From JAEZDP01 sp964430855 (GTDB lineage: Bacteria > Acidobacteriota > Vicinamibacteria > Vicinamibacterales > Vicinamibacteraceae), in assembly GCA_964430855.1 (NCBI GenBank), contig CAYSHC010000009.1, positions 1 through 64,000 on the forward strand: a stretch of 64,000 nucleotides of DNA, in the 5' to 3' direction. Shown here in pieces: positions 23,901 to 31,588 of the stretch (positions are counted from its first letter, which is position 1; each line of letters begins with the position of its first letter). The position numbers were made by a program, and so were the translations under genes. A model generated the notes under the pieces. The model was given only the letters and a program-made list of their open reading frames with translations, did no database searches and had not been told where the DNA came from.

Positions 23901-25193
23901 CTGCTGCGGAGCCGCGCGGCGAAGCTCGTCGGCGCGTTCAACCACCAGCACATCTTCATCGACCCCGATCCCGACCCCGAGGCGTCGTTCGACGAGCGGG
24001 CGCGGCTCTTCGCGCTGCCGCGGTCCACGTGGCGCGACTACGACGCGTCGCTCATCTCCGAAGGCGGCGGTGTCTTCGACCGATCCGCCAAGTCGATCCC
24101 GGTGTCGCCGCAGATGAAGGCGCTCTTCGACATCGAGGCTGACGAGGTGACGGGCGAGGAGATGATCCGCCGGATGCTCACGGCGCGGGTGGACCTGCTC
24201 TACAACGGCGGCATCGGCACCTACGTCAAGGCGAGCGACGAAGACGACGCCGCCGTCGGCGATCGCGCCAACGACCGCGTGCGGGTGGACGCGAAGGACG
24301 TGCGCGCGCGCGTCATCGGCGAGGGCGGCAACCTCGGCGTGACGCAGCGCGGGCGCATTGAGTACTGGAGCCACGGTGGCCTCTGCAATACGGACGCCAT
24401 CGACAACTCGGGCGGCGTGGACCTGTCGGACCACGAGGTCAACATCAAGATCCTCATGGACCTGCTCGTCGCGGCCGGCGTGATCGAGAGCCGCGAGGCG
24501 CGCAACCGGATCCTCCGGGAGATGACCGACGAGGTCACCGAGCTCGTGCTCGACGACAACCGGCTCCAGGCGCGGTGCCTCACGCTCGACGGCCTGCGCA
24601 GCGCCACGCGGTACGAGGAGTTCGTCGGCGTCATCGACCGGCTCGTGGCGGCGAAGGCGCTGAGCCGCGAGGACGCGCAGCTGCCGTCGCGCGAGGCGCT
24701 GCTCTCGAGCCCGCACCGCGACCGCGGGCTGCCGCGGCCCGTGCTGGCCGTGCTGCTGGCGGCGTCCAAGCAGCTGGCCTACGAACAGACGCTGGCCTCG
24801 GCGTTCCCCGACGGGCCCACTGCGGCGCCGTGGCTGCGGCGGTACTTCCCGCGCCTGCTGCAGGAGCGGTACGGCGACTACTTCGAGAAACACCCGCTGC
24901 GGCGCGAGATTGTCGCGACGGTGGCCGTCAACCACGTGATCAACCACGCAGGCCTCTCGTTCCTGCCGCGCGTGGCCGCCGCGTCGGGCGCGTCGACCGG
25001 CGAGATCGTCGCGGAGGATGTGGCGGCCGAGGCGGCCGCGGATGGCGATGCCCGCCGCGCGGAGATCCTCGCGCGCGACGGGGACCTGCAGGCGCGCCTC
25101 GCTGCGCTCGTGGCCTTCGAGGACGAGCTTGAGAAGGCCGTCCTGGGGTCAGGTCTCGCCAAGGAGCCTGTGGGGTCAGGTCTCGCGAAGTAG
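20934..25193 (+). CDS. Large NAD-specific glutamate dehydrogenase
   Basis: This 1419-residue enzyme of the bacterial NAD-GDH family deaminates glutamate to 2-oxoglutarate. The long N-terminal part holds ACT-like regulatory regions. The catalytic half from about residue 770 has RGGKVARGGIRWSDR, TQMAKNAIIVPVGSKGGFV (Lys sites), VVAADKGTAHLSDTAN and GIGDMSGDVFGNG for nucleotide binding. It is shorter than the usual 1600-residue class, mostly at the N terminus. ATGs occur at 20934 and 20937; TATCAT ends 8 nt before the first and GGAGGG lies just upstream. The last 17 residues (GSGLAK-EPV-GSGLAK and flanking) are encoded by family-B repeats. Confidence 0.93.
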   Translation: MMKTDAARRAALRDDVLRIARANASDDDRPLIEALVPTVFDQVPDGLVLRLSAETLATRIAGALTFLAHTMPPEVQLYKGLPGLHVSVHNPPDDSPGNGVDGRPGEVTIVETHTPDAPFIFESLKNFFQNEGLRVFSAIHPRLTVRRQWERVVHIGPPGGDGSQELYCQLRIERIERPDRMRRLEHQVFSMLKSVFLAVDDFEAMSTQLTQIAGRLRARGGDDQAPVDAARRFLEWLRADNFVMLGMMRYTAGTDGLVQAQHDSALGAFKDQALLPIVFPGLPDDIERNLRPGPADRRIIDIDYCVRGTAIHHLEPLEDVFIREWNPDGSLAAITLLIGRFAKSAFAAKAQDVPLLDEKLAYILGTSGLSKNSHAYRETRAIFNHFPKRELFYASAEDLDAIIGQMVQMVGDDEIVATVREGTGYAAALVAFSDVRYSHEAEEELKRLLTEAFGTILFSEWADCGTKAAIIYYFDAATLETPLDAETVHRLASRAIATWEDLVADRLEEAFGTIEGRRLFRKYVKRDTRSTLYRASTPPEEVPEDLRCLERLEGRLEMNVLPESADTVTIKLFAPEPLGLTRTLAMLEHLALPVIEELALTLQLPEGRTGFLERLRIKADARAVSTVTEAPDHLLDALRALHEGRAADDSLNGLVTLERLTWRQVAVLRALRNHLIQIRTNYNAETVTAVLLRNRAASAALVRLFLARFDPTIGDDERAAAVDAADRDLRLALQRVDNLLDDEVLRGLENLIDATVRTNFFQKPERPVISAKIECARVAGMASPRPLFEVYVHSPYLEGIHLRGGKVARGGIRWSDRHDDFRTEVLGLMKTQMAKNAIIVPVGSKGGFVLKGQLPARPALDQYLVDRYRQFIAGLLDITDNIVDGAVVHPPDVVRYDDDDPYLVVAADKGTAHLSDTANAVAAQYGFWLGDAFASGGSQGYDHKKEGITARGAWECVRHHFLWLGHDVQTEPFTMVGIGDMSGDVFGNGLLRSRAAKLVGAFNHQHIFIDPDPDPEASFDERARLFALPRSTWRDYDASLISEGGGVFDRSAKSIPVSPQMKALFDIEADEVTGEEMIRRMLTARVDLLYNGGIGTYVKASDEDDAAVGDRANDRVRVDAKDVRARVIGEGGNLGVTQRGRIEYWSHGGLCNTDAIDNSGGVDLSDHEVNIKILMDLLVAAGVIESREARNRILREMTDEVTELVLDDNRLQARCLTLDGLRSATRYEEFVGVIDRLVAAKALSREDAQLPSREALLSSPHRDRGLPRPVLAVLLAASKQLAYEQTLASAFPDGPTAAPWLRRYFPRLLQERYGDYFEKHPLRREIVATVAVNHVINHAGLSFLPRVAAASGASTGEIVAEDVAAEAAADGDARRAEILARDGDLQARLAALVAFEDELEKAVLGSGLAKEPVGSGLAK

Positions 25194-25241
25194 GGGTGTG
25201 GGGTCAGGTCTCGGAATCGACCCCGGCGGGGTCAGGTCTCG
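25145..25241 (+). repeat. Family B repeat, four direct units
   Basis: GGGGTCAGGTCTCG starts at 25145, 25172, 25200 and 25228, steps of 27, 28 and 28 bp, with dissimilar spacers. The first two units are in frame within the glutamate dehydrogenase gene and encode its C-terminal tail. The other two lie in the intergenic space before the DUF937 gene. Confidence 0.92.
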
Positions 25242-25334
25242 CGCCCCGAAGGTGGCAGGAACGGCAATCCGCCCGGACGGGAACATCCCCCGCGCCGAGG
25301 CAGGCGGCTTCGATCAGGAGCCGGAGGAGGACGC

Positions 25335-25916
25335 ATGAGTGGGTTGCACCAGATGCTCGGCCAGCTGCTCCAGCCCGAGACCGTTCACAGGGTCAGCGAC
25401 GAGACGGGACTCCCGCCCGACGCCGCCAGCTCGCTCGTCCGCGCCGCCCTCCCGCTGCTCGTCGGCGGCCTGGCCCGCAACGCCCAGCGGTCCGAGGGCG
25501 CGGGCGCCCTCGCCTCGGCCCTGCAACGTGACCACGACGGCAGCGTGCTGGACGACATCGCCGGCTTCCTCGGAAGCGGGCAGGCGCCTTCGGCCGGTGC
25601 CGGCATCCTCGGGCACGTCTTCGGCGGCCGGACGGACGTCATCGCCACGGCCCTCGCCCGCAGCGCCGGCGTGGACGCCGGCCAGGCGCAGCAGGTGCTC
25701 GCCATGCTGGCGCCGCTGGTGCTCGGCGCGCTCGGCCGCGCCACGCGTCAGGAACAGCTCGGCCCCGACGGCCTGGCCGAACGCCTCCAGCAGGAACGCC
25801 AGCAGCTGCCGGGAGGCAGCCAGCTCGGCGGGTTGCTCACCGGCCTTCTCGACCAGGACGGCGACGGCTCCGTCATGGACGACCTGGCGGACATCGCAAA
25901 GCGGTTCATGTCCTGA
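25335..25916 (+). CDS. DUF937 (YidB-like) protein
   Basis: This 193-residue protein has two DUF937-type helical regions. The first spans about residues 1-75 (VSDETGLPPDAASSLVRAALPLLVGGLARNA) and the second about 90-135 (AQQVLAMLAPLVLGALGR). EF-hand-like patterns DHDGSVLDDIAGF and DQDGDGSVMDDLADI follow each region. The function is unknown; the family is common in soil bacteria and includes YidB. It has no signal peptide. ATG 25335 has GGAGGAGGACGC immediately upstream. Confidence 0.88.
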   Translation: MSGLHQMLGQLLQPETVHRVSDETGLPPDAASSLVRAALPLLVGGLARNAQRSEGAGALASALQRDHDGSVLDDIAGFLGSGQAPSAGAGILGHVFGGRTDVIATALARSAGVDAGQAQQVLAMLAPLVLGALGRATRQEQLGPDGLAERLQQERQQLPGGSQLGGLLTGLLDQDGDGSVMDDLADIAKRFMS

Positions 25917-26067
25917 GGGCGCCCCCGACAGTCGCGTGCCCGCGACGTCGCGGGGCGTCGCTGGCGGGCGATGCGCGCTGGAGCGGCAGGCGCACACGTG
26001 CCCGCGCCGTGGGGTTGCACTGTGCGCGAGACCTCGCCCGGCTGCCGTCGCCACTCGCCGCAGCGCG

Positions 26068-27726
26068 TCAGGGCGTCCGCTCGGCTGCCCGCCCGCTCGG
26101 CGCGGACGGGTCGTACGCCGGGTTCATGGTCGGCTGGCGTGCACCGACCTCCCGCTGCCACGTGCGCAGGAGCCCGCGCAGCCGGGCGACGTCGGCCGGT
26201 CGCGCGGCTGCCAGGTCGGTCGTCTCGCTCAGGTCTGCGGCGACGTCGAACAGCTCGGCCTGTCCATCCTCGAACCACTCGATCAGCTTCAGGTCGCCCT
26301 GCCGGATCGCCGCGCCAGGCGCGCCGCCCTGGTTGCCGTAGTGCGGATAGTGCCAGTAGAGCGGGCGGTCGGCGGGCAGGGCGTGGCCGGCCAGCAGCGG
26401 CAGCAGGCTCAGGCCATCCAGCCGCGGTGCGTCACCGGCAGGGGCCGCTTGTCCGGCGTCGGCGGTGCCCCGGGCGTCGGCGGCTGACGGATGCGCGGGC
26501 CCGCGCATCGCGTCGATGACCGTGGCGGCGACGTCCATCGTGATGACGGGCGTGTCCACCACGCGTCCGGCGTCCTGCGGGGACTGGAGGGCGGGCCAGC
26601 GCAGCAGCAGGGGGACCCGCAGGCCGCCCTCGTACAGCCAGCCCTTGCCCGCGCGCAGCGGCACGTTCGACGTCGGCCAGCCCTCGCTCGTCGAGAGTCC
26701 GCCGTTGTCGCTCGTGAAGATGACCAGCGTGTCGTCGCGCAGTCCCGCGGCGTCGAGCGCGGTGAGGACGGTGCCCACGGCGTCGTCCATCGCGGCGACC
26801 ATCGCGGCGTAGGCGGCGTGCTCCTGCACCAGGCGGACGTCGCGTTCGCCCTCGCGTCCCCAGCGTGCCTCGAGTCCGAGGCGGCGGCGCTTTGCGTCGA
26901 ACTCCCGTTCGAGGTCCGGCCGTGCCAGGAGCGGCGTGTGCACGGAGTAGAACGACAGCACGGCGAGGAAGGGGGCGTCCCGGCGCGTCTCGATGAAGCG
27001 CGCCGTCTCGACGGCGAGGCGGTGCGGCAGGTGCTCGCCGTCAGGTCCGTCCGGCAGCCGCGGGTTGTCGTACGGCGAGAAGTACCGCTTGCCGCCGTAC
27101 GGCCCGCCGCGGTCGATCCCGCCCATGTTGACGTCGAAGCCCTGGTCCTCCGGCCACCAGCCCTCCGGGCCCAGGTGCCACTTGCCCGCGTAGAACGTCG
27201 CGTAGCCGTTCGCCTTCGCGTGCTCGGCGACGGTCACGGCGTCGAGGGAGAGGCGGTCGGCGAAGGGGGCCGGCAGTGCGCGTGTGTTGCGCGGCCAGGC
27301 CTCGGGCGTCGCGGGTGCGCCGATGTAGTCGGTGATGCCCGTGCGTTGCGGCCAGAGGCCGGTCATCAGGCTCGCCCGCGTGGGCGAGCACACGGGCGCC
27401 GAGGCGTACGCGGCGTCGAACCGGAGTCCTTCGCGCGCGAGGCGGTCGGTGTGCGGCGTCTCGTGGAAGGTGCTGCCGTAGGCGCCGAGATCGCGCTGTC
27501 CGAGGTCGTCCACCAGGAAGATGAGCACGTTCGGGCGGCGGGCGGCGGCCGCGCCGGGCGGTGCCGCGGCCTGGGCGGCCGGCGCGGGGCTGCCACGCAC
27601 GCCGCGTGCTGACGCCGACGTCGAGGTCGTCGGGTGCGGAGACGCACCAGGGGTGGCTGGCAGCGACAGGCACGCCGCGGCCAGCAGTGCCGAGAGCGCC
27701 GCGCCCCGAATCCGGGCTGGGGACAT
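26068..27726 (-). CDS. Secreted sulfatase
   Basis: This 552-residue arylsulfatase-type enzyme has a signal peptide and an Ala/Pro/Ser-rich linker up to about residue 65. The domain begins with NVLIFLVDDLGQRDLGAYG. The formylglycine Cys is in CSPTRAS, and GKWHLGPEGWWPEDQGFD and FTSDNGGLS follow, a pattern typical of arylsulfatase A-like and N-acetylgalactosamine-sulfatase-like members. ATG 27726 is preferred because a -10-like TATTCT ends 7 nt upstream and a signal peptide follows. Longer in-frame translation would run into family-B repeats. It is divergent from the isomerase at 27841. Confidence 0.9.
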   Translation of the reverse strand: MSPARIRGAALSALLAAACLSLPATPGASPHPTTSTSASARGVRGSPAPAAQAAAPPGAAAARRPNVLIFLVDDLGQRDLGAYGSTFHETPHTDRLAREGLRFDAAYASAPVCSPTRASLMTGLWPQRTGITDYIGAPATPEAWPRNTRALPAPFADRLSLDAVTVAEHAKANGYATFYAGKWHLGPEGWWPEDQGFDVNMGGIDRGGPYGGKRYFSPYDNPRLPDGPDGEHLPHRLAVETARFIETRRDAPFLAVLSFYSVHTPLLARPDLEREFDAKRRRLGLEARWGREGERDVRLVQEHAAYAAMVAAMDDAVGTVLTALDAAGLRDDTLVIFTSDNGGLSTSEGWPTSNVPLRAGKGWLYEGGLRVPLLLRWPALQSPQDAGRVVDTPVITMDVAATVIDAMRGPAHPSAADARGTADAGQAAPAGDAPRLDGLSLLPLLAGHALPADRPLYWHYPHYGNQGGAPGAAIRQGDLKLIEWFEDGQAELFDVAADLSETTDLAAARPADVARLRGLLRTWQREVGARQPTMNPAYDPSAPSGRAAERTP

Positions 27727-27753
27727 GGTGGCAAGAATAGCCAACTTCGGCGC

Positions 27754-27823
27754 CGAGACCTGACCCCAGGACCGCCAGATCCGAGACCTGACCCCGATAC
27801 AGGCACACACGAGACCTGACCCC
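27754..27823 (-). repeat. Family B repeat, three units
   Basis: CGAGACCTGACCCC occurs at 27754-27767, 27782-27795 and 27810-27823, exactly 28 bp apart, with unrelated 14-bp spacers. The last unit ends 4 bp before a TACAAT -10-like element for the gene at 27841. Confidence 0.93.
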
Positions 27824-27840
27824 GGCTACAATCGTGCGCC

Positions 27841-28743
27841 ATGGACAGACGCGCCTTCCTCTCGACGGCCTCGGCCGCGGCGGCCGCCACCATCCTTCCG
27901 GCGCCGGCCGGCGCCATCGAGCCCATCGCCCGGAGCGGTCCCAGCCACCTGCGCATCGGCCTGGCGGGCTACTCGATGCGCAAGTACCTCACGGCCAAGC
28001 CGGGCACCAAGGGCGCCATGGACCTCATGGGCTTTGTCGACTACGCCGCCACGCTCGGCGTGGACGCCGTGGAGCTGACGTCGTACTTCTTCCCCGAGAC
28101 GTTCGACGATGCCTACCTGAACGCCCTGAAGCGCCACTGCCACGTCAACGGCCTCGACATCTCGGGCGGCGCCATCCGCAACAACTTCACGCTGCCCGAC
28201 AGCGATCCCGAACTGCAGCGCTGGCACACGCACGTCGAGACGTGGCTCGGGCACTACCAGAAGCTCGGGGCGCCCGTCGTCCGGGTGTTCAGCGGTGTCC
28301 CGCCGAAGGGCGTGTCGGAGGAGCAGGGCATCGCCAACGGGATCAAGAACCTGAAGAAGGCCCTGGTCGCCGCCGAGCGCCACGGCGTCATCCTCGGCCT
28401 CGAGAACCACGACTACCTGACGAAGATCGACAGGATGCTGCCGATCATCAAGGCGATCGACTCGCCCTGGTTCGGCGTCAACCTCGACTCGGGCAACGTG
28501 GACGCCGACGACCCCTACCCCGAGCTGGCCAAGATCCTGCCGTATGCCGTGAACGTCCAGCTCAAGGTGGAGATCGGCCCGCCGAAGCGCACCGTCCCCA
28601 CCGACGTGCCGCGGTTTGTCAGGATGCTCAAGGAGGGCGGCTACCGGGGCTACATCGTCCTCGAGTACGAGGCGGAGCCCGACCCGTACGACGCCATTCC
28701 GCGTCATCTCGACGCGCTCCGCGAGGCCATCGCGAAGGCCTGA
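27841..28743 (+). CDS. TAT-exported sugar phosphate isomerase/epimerase family protein
   Basis: This 300-residue protein has a twin-arginine signal (MDRRAFLSTASAAAAATI) and an AP-endonuclease-2/xylose-isomerase-like TIM barrel. The metal-site pattern includes DAVELTSYFF, ILGLENHDY, FGVNLDSGNVD and IVLEYEAEPDPYD. Substrate unknown; related proteins act on keto-sugars or inositols. TACAAT (27827-27832) ends 8 nt before the ATG and no Shine-Dalgarno sequence is visible, suggesting a leaderless mRNA. A hairpin at 28763-28789 follows. Confidence 0.85.
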   Translation: MDRRAFLSTASAAAAATILPAPAGAIEPIARSGPSHLRIGLAGYSMRKYLTAKPGTKGAMDLMGFVDYAATLGVDAVELTSYFFPETFDDAYLNALKRHCHVNGLDISGGAIRNNFTLPDSDPELQRWHTHVETWLGHYQKLGAPVVRVFSGVPPKGVSEEQGIANGIKNLKKALVAAERHGVILGLENHDYLTKIDRMLPIIKAIDSPWFGVNLDSGNVDADDPYPELAKILPYAVNVQLKVEIGPPKRTVPTDVPRFVRMLKEGGYRGYIVLEYEAEPDPYDAIPRHLDALREAIAKA

Positions 28744-28762
28744 GCGTCCCCGTCCACGCCGC

Positions 28763-28789
28763 GCCCGGCCGGCATCCGCCCGGCCGGGC
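28763..28789. terminator. Hairpin downstream of isomerase gene
   Basis: GCCCGGCCG (28763-28771) pairs with CGGCCGGGC (28781-28789), a 9-bp GC-rich stem with a 9-nt loop. A TATCAT (28794-28799) follows and could serve the transhydrogenase genes. No T-tract is present. Confidence 0.5.
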
Positions 28790-28880
28790 CTGCTATCATC
28801 CCCGCTGTCGCGCGCCGGCTCCCGTCTCGGCCGAGGCCCCCGCGCGCCCGTAGTACGTACGCACACGGACACCAACTGCC

Positions 28881-29168
28881 ATGGACTTCATCACCGGCCT
28901 CTTCATCTTCATGCTGGCCACGTTCATCGGCCTCGACGTGATCCGGCGCGTGTCACGCCTGCTGCACACGCCGCTCATGTCGCTGACCAACGCCATCTCG
29001 GCCATCGCGATCGTCGGCGCGATCATCCTGGCCGGGCCGGATCATGACCCGATGAGCACCGTGCTCGGCGCCGTCGCCGTGTTCGCCTCCACCACGAACA
29101 TCGTGAGCGGCTTCCTCATCACCGACCGCATGCTCAAGATGTTCAAGAAGCGGGAGCCGGGCAAGTGA
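28881..29168 (+). CDS. pntAb: NAD(P) transhydrogenase subunit alpha, membrane part (PntAb)
   Basis: This 95-residue protein has three hydrophobic helices (about 2-22, 33-54 and 58-80). It matches the small membrane subunit alpha-2 of three-subunit proton-translocating transhydrogenases, with the conserved HTPLMSLTNAISAI. It couples proton flow to hydride transfer between NADH and NADP+. The catalytic NAD-binding alpha-1 subunit, normally encoded just upstream, is not found here or elsewhere in the window. The stop overlaps the pntB GTG start (GTGA). Confidence 0.92.
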   Translation: MDFITGLFIFMLATFIGLDVIRRVSRLLHTPLMSLTNAISAIAIVGAIILAGPDHDPMSTVLGAVAVFASTTNIVSGFLITDRMLKMFKKREPGK

Positions 29169-30553
29169 GTCCACAGGCGATCGACATCGTCTACCTGATC
29201 TCGGCCGCGCTGTTCATCTTCTCGCTCAAGTGGATGAGCGACCCGAAGACCGCGCGGCGCGCGGTGCTCGCGGGCGTCGCGGCGATGACGCTGGCCGTCG
29301 TCGGCACGCTGCTGCGGGAAGACGTCGTCTCGTACGAGTGGATTGCCGTCGCGTTCGTGATCGGCTGCATCGTCGGCGTGCCGCTGTCGTGGGTGCCGCT
29401 CACGGCGGTGCCGCAGCGGACCGCGCTGTCGCACGCCTTCGGCGGCCTCGCGGCCGGCCTCGTCGGCATCGGCAAGTACTACCTGTTCCTGCACGACGGC
29501 GACATGACGTCGTTCCGCGCGGGCGCCATCGTCTTCGAGGTGATGTTCGGGCTGCTGACGTGTACGGGCAGCCTCGTCGCGGCCGGCAAGCTGCAGGAGA
29601 TCCTGCCGACCCGCCCGGTCACCTACGCGGGCCAGAACATCGTGAACTTCGGGCTGATCGGGGCGGGGCTCGTCATCGCCATCGCGATCGTCGTGAACCC
29701 CGAGCTGCCGTACCTGTTCCCGATCCTCGTGGGCCTGTCGCTCGTGTTCGGCGTGCTGCTCGTGATGCCCATCGGCGGTGCCGACATGCCGACGGTCATC
29801 TCGCTGCTCAACTCGTATGCCGGCCTCGCCGCCGTGGCGATGGGGTTCGTGCTCGAGAACAAGCTGCTCATCGTCGCCGGCGCCCTCGATGGCTCGTCGG
29901 GCCTGATCCTGTCGATCATCATGTGCCGCGCGATGAACCGGTCGTTCACCAACGTGCTGTTCGGCGCGTTCGGGCAGGTCGCCTCCAGGGCCGGCCAGGC
30001 CGAGGAACGCACCATCAAGTCGGCGACGGTCGAGGACACGGCGCAGATTCTCGAGCAGGCCGACCGCGTGGTGTTCGTGCCGGGGTACGGCATGGCGGTG
30101 GCGCAGGCGCAGCACCGCGTGCGCGACGTCTACGAGCAGCTCGCGAAGAAGGGCATCGACGTCCGGTTCGCCATCCATCCCGTCGCCGGCCGCATGCCGG
30201 GCCACATGAACGTGCTGCTGGCGGAGGCCGAGATTCCGTACGACCAGCTGGTGGAGATGGACGACATCAACCCGGAGATGGGGCAGGTGGACGTGTGCGT
30301 CATCCTCGGCGCCAACGACGTCGTCAACCCGGCCGCGCGGCACGACAAGAGCAGCCCGATCTACGGCATGCCGATCATCGACGCCGACAAGGCGCGGACC
30401 GTGATCGCGATCAAGCGGACGATGAACCCGGGGTTCGCTGGCATCGAGAACGAGCTCTACTACGCCGAGAACACGCTGATGCTGTTCGGCGACGCGAAGG
30501 CCGTGATGGCCGACCTCGCCAAGCAGCTCTCCGGCGAGACGGGCATTCACTAG
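29165..30553 (+). CDS. pntB: NAD(P) transhydrogenase subunit beta
   Basis: This 462-residue inner-membrane protein has about nine transmembrane helices in the first 270 residues. They are followed by the NADP-binding domain III with the dinucleotide loop VVFVPGYGMAVAQAQH and AGRMPGHMNVLLAEA, VILGANDVVNPAA and AIKRTMNPGFAGIEN. It forms the proton channel and NADP site of transhydrogenase. The GTG at 29165 is coupled to pntAb. Length and motifs are normal. Confidence 0.95.
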   Translation: MSPQAIDIVYLISAALFIFSLKWMSDPKTARRAVLAGVAAMTLAVVGTLLREDVVSYEWIAVAFVIGCIVGVPLSWVPLTAVPQRTALSHAFGGLAAGLVGIGKYYLFLHDGDMTSFRAGAIVFEVMFGLLTCTGSLVAAGKLQEILPTRPVTYAGQNIVNFGLIGAGLVIAIAIVVNPELPYLFPILVGLSLVFGVLLVMPIGGADMPTVISLLNSYAGLAAVAMGFVLENKLLIVAGALDGSSGLILSIIMCRAMNRSFTNVLFGAFGQVASRAGQAEERTIKSATVEDTAQILEQADRVVFVPGYGMAVAQAQHRVRDVYEQLAKKGIDVRFAIHPVAGRMPGHMNVLLAEAEIPYDQLVEMDDINPEMGQVDVCVILGANDVVNPAARHDKSSPIYGMPIIDADKARTVIAIKRTMNPGFAGIENELYYAENTLMLFGDAKAVMADLAKQLSGETGIH

Positions 30554-30682
30554 TATCTTGGCGGGCCCCGGCCGCATGGCCGTCCCGCTCAACCAGGACC
30601 GCGAGGACGACAGGGCGGATCGATCGAGCTGAGCGACCGGCGAGCCGCGTCCCGCGCCGTCCCTTCCGTGAGAGGTACCGAC

Positions 30683-31519
30683 GTGATCCAACCGTATGCC
30701 ATCGGGGTCTGCAGCTGGTCGCTGCAGGTCAAGAACGTGCCCGAGCTCCGCGGGTTCCTCGATCAGCTGGGCGTGAACGTGATCCAGATCGCGTGCGGCG
30801 ACCCGCATCACGCGTCGTGGGACGAGGGCGACAGCATGCCCGAGGTGGCAAAGGCCGCCGGCTTCGACATCCACGCGGCGATGCTGGGCTTCCCGGGCGA
30901 GGACTACACCACGCCGCAGACGATCAAGGAGACGGGCGGCTTCGGCAACCCCGCGACCCGCGCCGAGCGCCTCGAGACGCTCAAGTGGGGGCTGGCCAGG
31001 ACGCGCGCCCTCGGCGTCAATCGCCTCATGCTGCACGGCGGCTTCATCCCGGAGCCCGGCGATCCCGGGCGGACGTCGTTCCTCGACACGCTCGGCCAGG
31101 CGGCGTCGCTCGCGAAGGAACAGGGCGTGACGCTGCACCTCGAGACCGGCCAGGAGACGGCCGACCTGCTGCGCCTGACGCTCGACGAGCTGGCCTGCGA
31201 CAACGTCAAGGTCAACTTCGACCCGGCCAACATGCTGCTCTACGACATGGGCGACCCCATCCGGGCCGTCGAGATCCTCGGCCCGGACATCGCCAGTGTG
31301 CACTGCAAGGACGCCTTCCGGCCGACGACGCCGGGTGAGTGGGGCACGGAGGTGCCGCTCGGCGAGGGCGAGGTGAACATGCGGCGTTTCGTCGAGACGC
31401 TGAAGAAGGTCGGCTACGCCGGCCCGCTCGTCATCGAACGCGAGGTGGGCGACCAGCAGCAGCGCCTCGCCGACTGCGCGCACGGCATCAAGGTGCTGCG
31501 CGAGATCCTCGCCGGCTAG
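30683..31519 (+). CDS. Sugar phosphate isomerase/epimerase (TIM barrel)
   Basis: This 278-residue cytoplasmic AP-endonuclease-2-like TIM barrel has the opening IGVCSWSLQ and metal-site motifs LMLHGGFIPE, LHLETGQE, VNFDPANMLLY, VHCKDAF and LVIEREVG. Such proteins isomerise or epimerise sugars or keto-sugars. Unlike the two paralogues at 19699 and 27841 it lacks a TAT signal. GTG 30683 is preferred over GTG 30668 because the family pattern begins there and AGAGG lies 7 nt upstream. Confidence 0.83.
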   Translation: MIQPYAIGVCSWSLQVKNVPELRGFLDQLGVNVIQIACGDPHHASWDEGDSMPEVAKAAGFDIHAAMLGFPGEDYTTPQTIKETGGFGNPATRAERLETLKWGLARTRALGVNRLMLHGGFIPEPGDPGRTSFLDTLGQAASLAKEQGVTLHLETGQETADLLRLTLDELACDNVKVNFDPANMLLYDMGDPIRAVEILGPDIASVHCKDAFRPTTPGEWGTEVPLGEGEVNMRRFVETLKKVGYAGPLVIEREVGDQQQRLADCAHGIKVLREILAG

Positions 31520-31543
31520 CGAGGCCCTGCCTGCCCGGGCAGC

Positions 31544-31580
31544 GGGTCCGCCTTCCGGCCGTATCCGGCCGGGCGGACCC
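31544..31580. terminator. Long hairpin between convergent genes
   Basis: GGGTCCGC (31544-31551) pairs with GCGGACCC (31573-31580) and an inner CCGGCC (31555-31560) pairs with GGCCGG (31567-31572). It lies between the isomerase and the esterase, which converge, so it is probably a bidirectional terminator. Confidence 0.65.
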
Positions 31581-31588
31581 GGCCCCGC

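Noticed and set aside
25145..25241. Family B arrays as a CRISPR-like locus
   Set aside because: Units are 14 bp with 14-bp spacers, only two to four copies per array, often inverted, partly within coding sequence, and no cas genes are nearby.
29042..31483. An 813-codon minus-strand open frame opposite pntB and the isomerase
   Set aside because: It is antisense to well-supported genes and lacks recognisable domains.
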